Part shown: positions 22,870 to 35,241 of the stretch, one piece after another
Layout: every line of letters begins with the position of its first letter
How positions within the stretch are numbered: the stretch's first letter is position 1
From: Tetracladium setigerum
Lineage: Eukaryota; Ascomycota; Leotiomycetes; Helotiales
Reading direction: 5' to 3'
Length of the DNA stretch: 64,000 bases
Assembly (NCBI GenBank): GCA_031472005.1
Contig: PZJY01000010.1
Location: 1,302,001-1,366,000, forward strand
Made by a program: the position numbers and the translations under genes
The notes under the pieces: model-generated
Databases searched by the model: none
What the model was told of the DNA's origin: nothing
Seen by the model: only the letters and a program-made list of their open reading frames with translations

Positions 22870-23329
22870 TTATTGCTCCGCTCTCATATTTCCGCGTCGA
22901 GGGACGATCAAAGGATGCCATTGCGCCAGGAATGTAATTGCTGTAATACAGGCCTAATTAGTTGCCGCGACTTGAATCGAATACAGGTTGATCACATACC
23001 CCACATGATGTAGCAGCTTGCGAAAGAGAGGAGTAGCGAGCTTCGCCAGATTCTGTAGTCTTGAGGTTAGCTCCGCTTCCAGCATATAATCTCCCCGACT
23101 GTGCCTATGATAGCCGAAATCTAGGGCTTCGAATTTGGTTCGTAAGGAGGCAGCGTACGTTTGTGTTTCGCCTTTAGGAGCGAGGAACCATCCTGCTGCA
23201 GACGCGGCGACGACGACGATCAGGCCGATTATGATGCTCCAGCTGCGAGCGCAAGGGGATTAGCACTTATTTCCAGCTTTGACGCACAAGGGGCTTGGTT
23301 TGAAGAGTGTCAACATACCCGTTTGCCAT
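22870..23329 (-). CDS. VMA9: V-type proton ATPase subunit e (Vma9)
   Basis: Small proteolipid-like subunit of the membrane V0 sector of the vacuolar proton pump. The gene is split into four exons, 23319-23329 (11 nt), 23159-23242, 23000-23052 and 22870-22940, which sum to 219 nt and give 72 aa. The protein starts MANGWSIIIGLIVVV and continues AGWFLAPKGETQTIWRSSL, SCYIMWAITFLAQ and WHPLIVPRR. These two helices with the FLAPKG and HPLI.PRR segments are the subunit e pattern. An in-frame upstream ATG would add 34 residues, but the family starts at MANG. No long open frame covers this gene. Confidence 0.9.
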
Positions 23330-23675
23330 GTTTGCGGATGTAAAGTGAGATGATGTAGGATCTTGGAGAGCAGCGGTGGTTGAAGCTTCCAGGTCATTGA
23401 GTTGAAGCTCGAGGTGGTTGCGATTATCCATTTTGGGATTAGTGCGTAAGGCCTTGGCAGAATGCCAAGATCGAAACATATCTGCCTTGTCTGATAATAG
23501 TCAAAACCTTCTTTACACCGTCACAACTTACATCGCAACAAGCATTCTCGTACCTGGCAGGTATGGAGGAAGCTCTGAATTAAAACCGTTGTTCTTGAAC
23601 TTCAAAATATTTGAAAACTTCATGAGTTCCAAATTGCATTTATGCTCACTGCTTATAAAGGTACTTTCCACATTG
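23330..23675. other. spacer upstream of VMA9
   Basis: 346 bases between VMA9 and the 3' end of the next gene on the same strand. It should hold the VMA9 promoter; no specific site recognised. Confidence 0.4.
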
Positions 23676-24713
23676 TCAATTGTTCTCGAACTTCAACCCT
23701 CCCTCCTTTCTGACTGCACCATAAATGGATGCAATGTCTCCTCTCTCACCCATATGTTCCTTTACAACCACCAAATGAGCATCCGCAACCTCCAAGGCTT
23801 TCAAGCTAGTTCCAGATTCCTTCGCAAGAGCCATAGCATGCCTGGCATCCTTCCTCGCCAGGTCAACCGCAAAAAGAGGTTCTTCCCTCTTGTGATAATC
23901 ACCGGATGTCATTCTCTCTGCGTAAGCGGAGAAAGGTCCTGGAAACATGGTGTTGAGGAATTTCTGGAGGTTATCTGTTCCCAGTCCGGATTTCTCGGCT
24001 AGAACGAGTCCTTCAGAGAGAGTTTCGACCATGTTTAGTATGAAAGTGTTGCCAGTGATCTTGAGCTGGAGAGCTTTTGATACTGGCTGATTGCTGAAAT
24101 CTATGATATCTCGACCCATCACACCTTTGGTGTATGGTTTTACCTTTTCGACGCCTTCTGATGGGCCAGCGAGGACAAAGATTACTGAGAAAGTGTGTTA
24201 GTGATTTTCAAGCGGGAAAACCAAGTTATGGGACACGATTACTCACACAATCCTGCATCCGCCATCGCAGGAGCGCCGAAAACAGGCGAAGCTACGAATT
24301 CAGCTCCAGCAGATGTGACTCTTTTCGCAAGCCCTTCAGAAGTCTCGGGGTGAATTGTCGAGCAGTCGACGAAAAGCTTGCCCTTCACATCCCCTTCCAA
24401 AACTACATTGATAGTCTCGCCAATTGCTGCATCGTCACCAACGCAAGTGAAGATGATATCGGCTTGAGAAACCACTTCTTTGATTGTAGAAGCCACAACG
24501 GATTTTCCTGGCGGCAAGGATTTGCTGAGGACTTGAGCACGTTGCTCGGTGCGATTGAAGATGATGAGTGGTTTTGAGAGGTCTCCTTTCTCAACAAGGT
24601 TTTTGCACATTCCCTTGAGATTGTATTTTAGTTTCGTTACCTGCCAAGTATTGCGAGTCTTGACTTACTCTCCCCATATTCCCAAGACCGATCCATGCTA
24701 GTTGAGGTGCCAT
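23676..24713 (-). CDS. beta-hydroxyacid dehydrogenase (3-hydroxyisobutyrate dehydrogenase family)
   Basis: NAD(P)-dependent oxidoreductase of the 6-phosphogluconate/3-hydroxyisobutyrate dehydrogenase superfamily. Exons are 24669-24713, 24247-24613 and 23676-24184, 306 aa. The Rossmann motif IGLGNMGRGMCKNL spans the first intron. Next come the substrate-site segment FVDCSTIHPETSEGLAKRV, SPVFGAPAMADAG, and the catalytic-lysine helix SKALQLKITGNTFILNMVE. The C-terminal helical domain contains DLARKDARHAMALAKESG. No clear mitochondrial presequence is visible because the fold starts at residue 5, so this may be a cytosolic GLYR-like enzyme, not the valine-catabolic one. Substrate unknown. Confidence 0.85.
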
Positions 24714-25560
24714 TTTGTCCGTAGAGATCTGAGATTGCGAGGTATAAGAGAGAAATGGTCTTTGAGAGTTACCTGCCTAGCTACTTCCTTCTTAAATACC
24801 TGGGAAGGCTTGTGCTTAGGGTTTATATGCGGGAGCTGCGGAATAATGCGGCAACACAGCCGGTCGGCGTCTGCGGGGTTATCAAGTGAACGTCCTCGTC
24901 ATAAATGTAATTTCATACCAGATTCATTCATTCACTGTATAGCGCACTATAGGCTTCGAAGTCTCCCATCAATTGCTTCACAAATTACAATTGATTGATT
25001 AGAGGAGTTCTATCCTCTGGCTCTGCGGGAATGTGTTGTACCTTTACCCCGCTATTTTGCAGCAGCATATACGTACGATAGGTAGGTAGGTACCTTAATG
25101 ATACCAAAGACAAAAATTGTCCTCTCAATTTCCTAAACGAGAACTATGCTCAAATGTAATTGCAATGACGCAGCTCTCCCTAAAATTCAGTTGCGGCTCA
25201 AGAAAAAGTTCTGGGCACTGGACAGTGGGCCAACGTCTCTGAGTAAGATTGTCTTGAAAGTTACGCTAGTGTACTAAGATGTCACGGACTGCCAATAATG
25301 GACCACAACAAATTTAAGAGAGTAACATTTAAGCAACATGGTAAAACTCGCAAGAATTTGAAATTTGGGGGAATGAATTCATTGAATTTCAGAAGCCTGG
25401 AAAACGACGCCCGTCAAAAAATGTAACAACAGGATTATGATCCCAACAAAAGCAAGAGATATATATAGATCAGCAATTTTGCCTCGCTACTAGCACCCCA
25501 TGCACCAAACAATTTCTACTCCTCAAAGAAAACAACTCTCAACACGTGCCGATTCTCAAC
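24714..25560. other. intergenic region
   Basis: About 850 bases upstream of the dehydrogenase and downstream of GVP36. No gene seen; a small GTAG tetranucleotide repeat lies near 25081-25093. Confidence 0.5.
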
Positions 25561-26841
25561 CTAAGCTCCATCACGGCTCTTCCTGTAGCTTGCCTGGAAA
25601 ATGGACTTATCAGCCAGTGACTAGGTGGAAAAGGCTTCAGAACGTCTTACTTCTTGCTCGACTTGGAGCCCATCAACGACTGGTGCCAATTCACTGAGGA
25701 TCTCATATGCCTTCTTGTGATATTCGAGCTGAGCGGCAATCAAATCTGCGAGGTTGCGGAGGGGCTCTGGTGTATCGAGGACCTATCATATTGTTAGCTT
25801 GGCATTAGGACAAGTATTACCACTACTGACATTCTTCATCACACCGACAGCCTCCTCTGTCTGGCCAACAAACTCATCTTCAGCTTGCTCAATCTCAACT
25901 CTGGCCTCTTCGGTTGTGGCATCCTCATCGAGGTTGTGAGCTGGGGCAGCCTGGCCTGGTAGGTGCCATCCGGGGTTCTTCGCCTTGGCCTTCGCAGCAT
26001 CCAACATAAGTCTCGAGTTCTCGACGCTCTTTCTGGCCCGTGTGGCGAACATCAAGTTGGTGTTCAGTGTGGTGCTCCATCCTGCCAAAAATCGGCTTTG
26101 GATCTGGGAGTCCTGTGCGAGCCTGGCTTCACCAACGCGCTCGGTGGCCAATGCATACTTCTCAAGCGCAGTTGCGAGAGGATCCTCTCCAGATCCAGCA
26201 TGTTGTTGTTGAAGAGTCTGGCTGCTTGCCAACGAGGCACGAGCGATCGCGTGGCTGAAAGTCTTGGGTTGTGGTTTGGCAGATGGTGGAGCAACAAGCG
26301 CAGCTTGTGCCTCTGCGGGAGAGGTAGCGGTTGATAGGAGGTGTACTTTCTCGCTGACGGTGCGACCGAGATCACTGAAGCTCTCCTTGATGTTCGCAGG
26401 ATAATCATAAGCCTCGCTGGAGTATTGAGATCTGCCCACCAAAGACATTAGACTATATTTCCATCGATAAGCCCATATGTTATCTACTTACGTGACCTGC
26501 AGCATCTTTTGATGCACCTGTTTCAAGGCATCTACTCTCTTCTCCAACTCAATATAGTCCGGGGGAAGTTGGGTCTGTGTTATGACGAGTAAGCAGGCAG
26601 AAACTCATGCGCCAGTCCGTAGATCGTATTTCTAACCTTATCCTCTGCTTGTCCAAGCTGTTCCTTCACATATTGTTGTGTGCGAGCTGCGAACGGGGTG
26701 AACGAGGCACTTCGATGTGAAGTTAGTTTGTGTAGCAAGCATAGCTTCCCAAGGCAGAAAGACGAGCTCTGGTGGGGCTTGCAGTTGGAGTGTTCTTGGG
26801 ACGTACGTGAAGTTCTTGCCGAAAGATTGGAATTTGTCCAT
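25561..26841 (-). CDS. GVP36: BAR-domain protein Gvp36
   Basis: Membrane-curvature protein of the Golgi/endosomal system in yeast. Six exons: 26807-26841, 26637-26709, 26492-26574, 25831-26431, 25651-25782 and 25561-25593, giving 318 aa with consistent phase. The N-terminus MDKFQSFGKNFT plus ASFTPFAARTQQYVKEQLG forms the amphipathic start. The BAR helices carry YIELEKRVDALKQVHQKML, YDYPANIKESFSDLG, ALEKYALATERVGEARLAQD and LRNLADLIAAQLEYHKKAYE. The protein ends ASYRKSRDGA. An Ala/Pro/Gln-rich stretch interrupts the first helical half. The family is clear; the local role is inferred from yeast. Confidence 0.88.
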
Positions 26842-27334
26842 GATGGCGGTTACAACGGGATGGTATTTGATAGTTTTTGAGTATTCGAGGTTGGTTTACT
26901 TGTGTGATTGAGGTTGTTGTCACCTTCGTCTCGGAAGCTTGCTTTCAGATTGAGGACAGACGAAAGGGGCTAGCGTCGTCATCCATTGAAGTGGAATTTC
27001 GCACGTGATAAAGTAAACAAACCTTTCCTGTGAAAGAGGCGTAACATTTGCGGAGGAAATAAAAGCAGAATTAGCACGCCTAATTGCCTCCAGTCCAGTG
27101 AAAAGATCTTCTTGCTCTTGACTAGATAGGTAGCATATAATAAGAACAAGCTGCCAAGGATAACAGCAAAACGTTGCACATAATCCAGTGTCTTTATTTG
27201 CAAATTTAAGTTAAGTGCCTTGGTATCTTGAAATAGATTGATGAAGAAAGAATCAACTTGAACTTGCCAGTGACAAGACTTGGCTCAACTCAGTATATAC
27301 AGTGGATGAATAGTGACGATTTTAGAGTAATTCC
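26842..27334. other. spacer between GVP36 and the NAGS gene
   Basis: Contains the GVP36 promoter. A 74-aa open frame in it is listed separately with low confidence. Confidence 0.4.
26979..27203 (-). CDS. doubtful small hydrophobic frame
   Basis: A 74-aa frame with two hydrophobic segments (FAVILGSLFLLYATYLV and LGVLILLLFPPQMLRL) and a basic end. No family recognised and no intron or codon evidence. It lies in the spacer between two genes of the same strand. A real two-helix microprotein or a chance AT-rich frame are both possible. Confidence 0.2.
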   Translation of the reverse strand: MQIKTLDYVQRFAVILGSLFLLYATYLVKSKKIFSLDWRQLGVLILLLFPPQMLRLFHRKGLFTLSRAKFHFNG

Positions 27335-29649
27335 CTAATCTAGAAGAGCCTTGTTATCGGCCCAAGATGGCTCGATCCCTTTGCAAACGCCTTCATAATC
27401 AAGGAATGTCTGCTTATCCATACTCAAGTCTGGTGTAGTCCAAAACATCGTCCACCCAGTGTCAGGTAATTTCCAAGTCCCCCTCGATCGCTCAAAATAC
27501 CACTTGTTAACCACATTATCTTTCCTCGATCGCCAGCACACTCCTTGTGGAAAACAATCTCGTACCATCGCCTTGAAGACTAAGTCGGCCGTAGCTGAGC
27601 CCTGTTTCTTTTTTAAAACGGCGAATTTATCGAGATAAGGCACCATTCGAGCCCGGCTCTCAGGACTACCATCATTAACCACACCTGGTGGTGTTTCCCA
27701 AGTCAGCAGAGCCCCGCCCTCATATTCTCCGGCGATGATAATTCCGGCGATGCGGTCATTGACTCGCTTGAGATACGCCTCAACATCCAACTTCCTCCCA
27801 AAGGAGTCTTCGATGAGATGTACTAAACGAGGCAGATCGATGGAAGAATCCGTTAAAGTCAAACGGGACTGGCCAGGTATTGCAGGTTCCCATGGACTTA
27901 GTTTTGGATTTGGAAATATGGTGACCGAAGTGCCATGCTTGGCAAATGTTGTTGGTGTGATAATATCTTTCAAAGGCGTATTCCCTTTCGCCCCTGTCTT
28001 TACCCCCAGACGACCAACGGGCAAAGAGGAGGAGAATGCTGGTCTGTCTGTGAGAAGATTATGAATGAGTGGATTCCTTTGTCTCCTGGTTCCAACCCCT
28101 GTTGCCTGAAAAGGCAATTCTTTACCAAAATTGGCTGCCTCGTCAGGACTTGTCAACAAGACCGATGAGCTAGGTGGCAAGATGGCAAGGACGGAGCGAG
28201 CTAATTCGAGATTCTCAATATGGTGCCAATTCTCGTTTTGGGCTTGGACACGCTTTCTATGGTTGTGAGACTCTCCGATGATGCTAAAGGCTCTGTGATT
28301 TCGGTTTCGACGAACCTCGAAAACGGGTTGCTAGCTCCAAGGTCCGAAACGCCTTTTCCATCAGATGCAGCCTCAAGTGTAGATTCTTCAGGCCCCAGGC
28401 CATTCATCAGATCCTGTCTGGCAGCATCAAACTCTTGTTCCATGTTCAGAAAGACATGGTATCCATTGAGTTGTTCTGAGGAAGGAATGCCGCCAAGCGG
28501 ATCCAAGATTATGAGACGGTCTAATGACACCTCATTCCTATATTCCTTCAGTCTTTCGACTGTCGTATCTAGGTCTTCGTCTAGTAAGGGATCTGTTGCT
28601 ATACCAGCCAGTTCTTTCGCCAAAGCCTTCACAACATCTGTTGCCGGAACTTTCGTAACAACCTGGGTGGTGTCCGTGAATCCAATAGAGGGAATGACTG
28701 GAATAACCCCCTTTCTCAGCGGTGTCATGAGCATGTTCCGGAAGGTGACGTGGATGCCAGTCTGCATAAATCCTGCCTCTGATGATTCATCATAGATGCC
28801 AACCACATTATCCACCAATCTTGCGTGCGTATTTCCACTGGCCTCAATCGCATGTAAAATCCTGTCCGACTGCTCAGCTTCAAGACTACGCCAGCTGGTA
28901 CTCTCGCTTGTCGCTGATATAGGACCGTTCGTATCATTGCAATCCACAACCACCACGCTTATCAATCCTAATCGTTCAAGTTGGGAAAGTGTCCGTCCAA
29001 TGCCATTCAAAGTATTATCATCCAAGGTTTGAGGTGCCCTAATCTTCACCAAAGCCACATGCAAATGTGGACTAGCAATATCTTTGGCTTGTTTCTGTGG
29101 TAGCTGTACGAATTTCGGGCTTCCCTGCACAGCTGCTGGGCCATAAAAGCCACCAAGATTTACTCCATTTGTACGCGTGCCCGATTTGTTGGGGTCTGGG
29201 GTTGCGGGGGTTGTCGTCGCAGGATCGGGCTCTTTCGAGGGAGTGAATCGTTGAATGTAGGATTTTGCTTCTCGTTTTGTGGCGGATGAGTTGAGGACCG
29301 ATAGGAAAAAGTCCTATAATCTAGTTAGCAACGCATGCAAAGCACATTGGGAGCTACTTACTTTGTCAATGGCTCTAGCTATCTTGTTTGCTTGGTGCTT
29401 GCTGGAGAGGGTTTTCACATGCTCCCTGGCCCTCTCATCCCTCAATTGACTCTTCGAAGGTCTATCAGTTGCGAAGGGCCGAATTCCCTCATCATGAAGA
29501 GCCCCGAGTCTCTTTCTATGTGCTGACCATGTTTGAATCTGGGACCTGTCAGTCCCTTTCACCGCTTGGTACCAGGGTCGTTCTTTGTTACTCACATTAT
29601 AACCAACCACTTTTTTGCCTTTCCTGAAGGCTAGAGCTTGAAGATTCAT
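27335..29649 (-). CDS. ARG2: mitochondrial N-acetylglutamate synthase (amino-acid acetyltransferase)
   Basis: First enzyme of arginine synthesis, making N-acetylglutamate from glutamate and acetyl-CoA in mitochondria. Exons are 29362-29649 and 27335-29313, about 755 aa. The N-terminus is basic (LAFRKGKKV), fitting a presequence. The amino-acid-kinase-like domain has HVALVKIRAPQTLDD, LISVVVVDCND, PSIGFTDTTQV and LDRLIILDPLGGIPS. The C-terminal acetyltransferase domain has DRIAGIIIAGEYEGGALLTW and the conserved KWYFERSRGTWKL, ending near W.MFWTTPD. The frame breaks between SVSKPK and HHIENLELARSVLAILP. One more base at the A4 or C3 run (28236-28242) joins the two parts, so a base-call deletion is likely. 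Feedback inhibition by arginine is known for the family. Confidence 0.92.
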
Positions 29650-31447
29650 GGCGCATGTTGAAATAAATCAAACCTCAAAGATGCTGGAAGAATATTAAGA
29701 GATTACCGCCAGCTGTTGTCATAGTCATACATGAGCATGTGGGGAAAGCTTGCATGTGTCGGACAAGACTTTTTTATTCGCGTTCACGGCAGATAACAAG
29801 CGCCAAGACCGATACCGCTTAGAAACATTTAGCAGCTTAGCCGATAGGCCGGACAGATGATACCTACCTGTTCCTGTTGCTACCAAAACTCGGTCTCCCA
29901 TCTCAGTGTGATTCATTCAAACTTTCTGAAAAATTGGTGACTTCATTAATTAATTGAAATTCGCGCTATGCTCTAAGTTTAAGGGTCTAGTAAAGTGTGC
30001 AAAGCCATACTGTCACCGGATCGGATCGGTCTTTCCCACATCTTCAAATTTGAGTAGGTTCTGGAGTCGAATCTGAAGAAATCGGGAAAGGATAGGCTCA
30101 AAAACTAGATACAAAAGTCTTCTAATTTAGTTATAGAACTTACTTATGGCCAGAATAAGTCTGAGGTACGTATCGACGATCTCTACAAAACGCATGCTGA
30201 TTTCCAGCATTTGGATTGTCTATAATGATTCGAGCGTTCATCAAATGGTGCACTTGGTACAGTAATGTACTCGAGTACGTACCGAGACTCGCGAAAACTT
30301 TCCAATTGTTCTCCATATCCGTGGACACAACTGGAATCTGTAGGACACATCGAAATACCTGTCTCACTTATTATTAGACCTGGAATTGTACTAGGAATAT
30401 CCAAGTTCTTACGATACTCTTGCCCACCCTCCTCCGTCCGGCCCCTCGAAGAAAGCAACAGATGAACATTCGATGTGGCGTTTGTTGCGAAGCCGATATT
30501 GTAATCCATCTCGATCTGGACGCGTCTGTGTCCACTGGATCCCGAAAGTCTGAAAGCAGGTCGCACGAATCCAGCCCGATAGTGTGGAAAACATGCGACA
30601 TGCTTGTGGGAAGTTGTGGCACGTAACACAAGAGTAGTCACCCGCGTTCTGTGTCGGCGTTCAGCTATCAACTTTCAATTTTTAGTACTTAAGCAACTGC
30701 CTGGCCATTACACATAGATGGCGTACTATTAATTGGAGGATCCACTTGTCATACACTGTTTCGTGCTGGTTTCTTCGAGGCCACGCGAGAACGACAGGAA
30801 CGGGAGCTATGTTGTACAGTACTGTACAGTACATACGTAACGCGACAGGTGGTTTACAACCAACGTCTGTCCGAATTAGAACTGTTCCTGCCACCTGATT
30901 TGAAGCCAAACTCTTCTCTGGGATATGCAGAGAGTGTCACTGTCACTATATTGTAAACTTCCATCCTGGACCTCTCGATGCGATTTGGTGAAGTTGCCGC
31001 GAGAAATCAAGTCAAATTGACTGAATGGAGGGGTGCTTTCCAAAATCTCCCAAATAGAATCAGAGCGAATCCACAAAATTATATCGTACGATACGGCCCA
31101 TTGGGCTTGATACTTGTCCAAAAATTGAGACTGTACAACCCGAAATGAATGTACCACAAGAAGAATCATGACCAAATTTTCCCATGGGTTATTTGAAACA
31201 TAATGAAGGATGCTTATGAGAAAGATATAAAAGACGTACAAATCTTTACCATGAGTCCAAGAAGCTTCATCAGAACAGCCAGGCAACTCTGCAACACCAA
31301 CCAAAACTTTCCATTGCACTTGCAATCTCTCCAAAGCCATATCTTCTAGATTGCGACGTTCTTTCATATATCGTGGAGAAGTGTCGATTTCGAAAGATAC
31401 CCAACCCTATAATCCATCACGAAAAACATATCCACTTCATCTTCTCA
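29650..31447. other. long intergenic region with two unsupported open frames
   Basis: About 1.8 kb. Minus-strand frames of 162 codons (30183-30671) and 163 codons (30876-31367) occur, but neither shows a recognisable domain or conserved splice pattern. The second contains a hydrophobic stretch (LYVFYIFLISILHYV). I leave both unannotated. Confidence 0.4.
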
Positions 31448-31762
31448 ATGGCAAAGGCCACCACCAAAACCTCCCAGAAAGCGACCGACCTCTCACCTAA
31501 ATCGTAAGCCACCACTCCTCCCCAAAGATCTCTTCAGTCAAAAACCAACAAAATGAGAAACAGTGCGGCAATAGCTTCACAACCAACATCTTTCGAATAC
31601 AAAAAATCTAACAACGAAAGCAGCAACGCAAAAGGCCCCAACTCAACTTCCGCCTCACAACTCAATCTCTGGGCTTACGAAACTCGAGCGGCCAATCTTA
31701 CTCTATCCGAAAAGCTTGAAAAGGGGAATTGGGAGGATGCGGGGAAGTCCTCGAAGATGTGA
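31448..31762 (+). CDS. small hypothetical protein
   Basis: Two exons, 31448-31503 and 31564-31762, joined by a 60-nt intron with donor GTAAGC and acceptor AACAG, give 84 aa. Sequence is polar and S/T/N-rich at the start (MAKATTKTSQKATDLSPKS) with a helix-forming C-terminal part (LNLWAYETRAANLTLSEKLE) ending WEDAGKSSKM. Not recognised. Support is the clean splice and the protein-like helix; its role is unknown. Confidence 0.45.
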
Positions 31763-33103
31763 GTAAGAAGAGCTGGTGGTAGTATAACGGGTGGTGGTTC
31801 GTGATTTGCGGTGATTTGAAAGTTAGTGCTTATTTTGTGTTGGTTTATGTTTTTGTAGAGTTGAAGAACTGATAGTAGATTCGTATTGCTTATTGGATGC
31901 TGGGTTTGGAATTAGCAGGGTAATTGAGGGAATTTGGAGTATATTTTCGTAAGGTTATGGGCGACTTAGTTGCAAAATGAATGCTTGTGGAACTTAATAC
32001 TCGCGATTCATTTGAAAATGATATCCGTATGTGAGAGACTCTCGCTTGAAGCCGTACACACTTCCGCTTTCAAGAGCGACCCATTGGTAAGTCCCGTGGC
32101 ATGGCCGCGTTTTGTTGCACATCGCAAAACAAAAAAACATAACTTTTCCTTCCGAAGTTTTTAATTCCAGAAATGCGATATTTCGATCTTTCAACCTCGA
32201 TATCTTGGCATGCCAAGCCTCTCTAAGTCTGTGGCCATAACATCTCGAGTGCAAAATTCACACAATTCCACCAGATGCGGCCTTTTAACCGCGTTTATTG
32301 GAGGTTCGTAAATGGTCGTAAGTTTGGCTCGAAACGTTCTGCATCTGGAACTTCACTTCCTTCAAATTTTGGAAGTGGGCGAACCACGAGTGCTCGTATT
32401 CGGTAGCTTCCATGAGTTTGTGATAACGCTGAGACATCATCTTGACGAGAGTGAAGGCTAAAATATTAGACTGTTCTAGGCTTATATGCCGGATAGCCAA
32501 CGTTGCGACGTGCAACAAAACCCGTCGCGAGCGGTCATAAATCACGTGTAAGGAAAGACTCCCTCTCGCCATCTCCCGTAGTCCATCCTTTCGTGAATTT
32601 TCCAATCTTGTGTACATTGAAGAAGCTCTACCTTCACTTAATCGCAATACGACCGCCCAGTGTCCATTTTTTCCACGCTCAAAACTCCGTTCCTTGCGCA
32701 AACAAATATGCATCGTTCATCCCTCATAATTCAACACAATCCCGACCGTTTCCATCCATCCATCCAGTTCGTCCAATTCATCTAATCCATGCCGTACCGA
32801 TACTTTTTTCATCAACCATTCTTTTGACCATGTTCAAGCAGTGATGCATGATTCCCCTCCCAAAACTGTCCGCATGGCAATCCAATTGTGACTCAAAATA
32901 GGTTGGCTTTCCATGCTGCAATATTTGAAAGGTCGTCTCCGTCAACTATCACTCCCAAGTTCCAGCTCGGTGTACGAAGTTATTTCTATCGATACCTCCT
33001 CATGGTCTCATCTCCCTCCCTTAATCCATCCGACTCCTCCTCATGATCACTACGATCATCAGCACCAAACCGTTGTTGTTGTGACCCAGCCACGTCAAAT
33101 TCC
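31763..33103. other. intergenic region
   Basis: About 1.3 kb between the small gene (+) and the end of the Zn2Cys6 regulator (-). It contains CA/CT-rich stretches and a minus-strand frame of 142 codons (32285-32713) without recognisable features. Confidence 0.45.
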
Positions 33104-35241
33104 TCAGAAATCCATACCATCCCCAGTATTGGTCGCCATCTCATAAAGCATCGTGGTAACATGCCTGTTAACACCAGCTTCATTCACTCTCTCGGTCAAC
33201 TCAACAAGCTCAGCTCTCGACTCGGCATCAAAGCAAGACCCCCTTGACCTCCCCGCAATAGCCCTCGCAAGAACCTCGAAGCAATCCCGGTAATGTTCAG
33301 CATTTTGCCACCGATCGGCCAGAATAGCCAGAACCGACGTACAATCCCTGATGGCAATATCTGCTTCCTTGGGTACTGCGATTCCTCGGCATAAATGATG
33401 TAGAGAATTGTGACGCCGGCTTGGAATTGCGTTAACACTACTAGCCATGGCTGCGCGATTTGTCGCCGCTTCTGTAGACATCGGAAGGTTGTGCACGCAT
33501 CACAGCCTGCTTTAAAAGCTACGTCACTGACATGGCTGTGGATGTTTTCTTTCGAGGGCCTGCAAAGGAGGAGTCGCGAAAGTTGGCTGATGAGTCCTAG
33601 CCAAAGAGGGCTTTGATAGGCTTCCGTATTCATGAGACTGGGTTGGTTAATGCTTGTTTAATAGCTGCGACGCTTCATCTACTTACCTGTGAGAGTAAAT
33701 TTCATTGGCCCAGTTGTCGATTTGCAATCTCATGCTTTCTTGCCATTCGAGTGTTGCTCCTCCTTCTAGTGGAACTGATTGCATTGTGTGCATTATGTAA
33801 GATTGAATCAGACGGATTTTGCAGGTGTGTGCAAAAGCTGCTAAGGTGGGAGGGGCTGGCGGGGTTTCAGTTGGCGGAACATCATTGAGCCAAGGCATTG
33901 AGATTGGCTCTTCTGATCTCTCTGTGTACAAGGTGGATGAAATATACATGTCTGCGAGGCTCACTGGAACATCTAAAGTGGCACTGATTCCACGATCCAA
34001 TCTGGGAACGAGGTCAGTAGATGCAGGGTTACATCTCACATAGGCCATCGAAAACAACTTACGTGTAAGCACAGGACCAAACTCTCGTCTTGAGTTGGTT
34101 GAGCTCATCTCCCATATCCACCAGTCGATGGAAACCATGAAAACTAGCAAATCTGATAATAGCGCCACTGATGTGGGCAATTCTAGCTGTTGACTCAGAA
34201 TGCAAAGCGTGCATCGCTGACAGTAACATGGCTTGAAGTCGGATGAGAGGACTTGAGTTGGTGCTGCGAATAAGCGAATCCTCGCTTTGTGCCTGCGACT
34301 TCAAATCTTGATGCTGAAACCGAGGAGCTGTGTCGGATTTGGATTGTATGAGCGAGCCAATGGAAAATATCTAGCATGATCAGCTGGGAACGAGGACATG
34401 CTCATAGGCGGTGCTCACCATTTTAACAAAATAGGCCGGCCAACCCGTCAATGGCTGGTTTGGGGGCGCCATTCTCCATTCATTGTACCAATCTGCGCAG
34501 TCTTTTATACTTAGGAAAGGATACTGTGGATGTATAGTATTGAAATAGGTTCTGAAAAATGATGCCGCTGTGGCAGTGGGAATATCCTCTGGCCCATCTG
34601 ATGATTTGGGTGTGGTCATTCTCAGAGTAGGGAAGCTTGTGGCCAACTGAGATGCAGAGGCTATAGATTGAGCTGCGATATCAGGAGGGCTGGAGTGATC
34701 GTTTGCTCTTGAACCGATTGGGATGGCCATGGTGCCCGTCAAAAGATTTGGGGTCTGGGGTGTTTGCCACTGCCATGATCTATCTGCTTCAGGCGAAGCG
34801 CCGTTCTGAATATCAAAGAAATACGGATTATGACTGAGAGCTGGGTCCAGCGAAGATTCTCCAGCGGTATGGGAGTTTGTGAAATGACCCCTCATCACAA
34901 GGTGATCAGGCGAAGTCCCAGGGAGCCTTTCATTCAGAGTTCGCTCTAGCGCCGCTACGTGATCTTCAAGTGAGGAAACATAGCCGGCAGGATAACTCTG
35001 GTGTTGCTCTTGAACGACAGCAATGCAATCTGGATGGATGGACACAGAATCAGTTTGTTTGACATGTAGAGACACGAGGGGTCCAATGAAACAAAAGCTG
35101 CATACCTTGACCTGCGGCTAAACAGTTTTGACATGGCTGCTCAAAGTCACACCTTTGCTTCCTGTGTCTGCATCGGCGACATGCTTTCTTCTTTTTGGGG
35201 CGACCGTTGACAACACCCGTCGTTGACTCTGGGCTTGGCAT
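33104..35241 (-). CDS. Zn2Cys6 transcription factor with fungal-specific domain
   Basis: Likely nuclear regulator, possibly of the neighbouring metabolic genes. Exons are 35106-35241, 34419-35029, 34063-34370, 33687-34001 and 33104-33637, about 634 aa. The cluster KACRRCRHRKQRCD + QPCQNCLAAGQDC has spacing C-x2-C-x6-C-x5-C-x2-C-x6-C and is completed across intron 1. A linker and short coiled coil follow (SSLEDHVAALERTLNERL). The middle regulatory domain has HPQYPFLSIKDCADWYNEW, LSAMHALHSESTARIAHISG and VDMGDELNQLKTRVWSCAYT; then LDRGISATLDVPVSLAD. Near the end the frame breaks between LYIIYA and VPKEADIAIRDCTSVLA; one extra base around 33388-33389 restores it. Target genes cannot be told from sequence. 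Confidence 0.87.

Noticed and set aside
23330..23449. Longer VMA9 with start at 23449
   Set aside because: The in-frame extension (MDNRNHLELQLNDLE...) is not part of subunit e elsewhere, which starts at MANG; kept as a note only.
29540..29600. Intron with good GTGAGT and CTGACAG ends in the first NAGS exon
   Set aside because: Removing these 50 bases shifts the frame to a stop, while the unspliced frame stays open. It may still be real if another base is missing nearby.
30183..31367. Two minus-strand frames of 162 and 163 codons
   Set aside because: No domain, no start context and no splice pattern that would support a gene; long frames occur by chance in a region this size.
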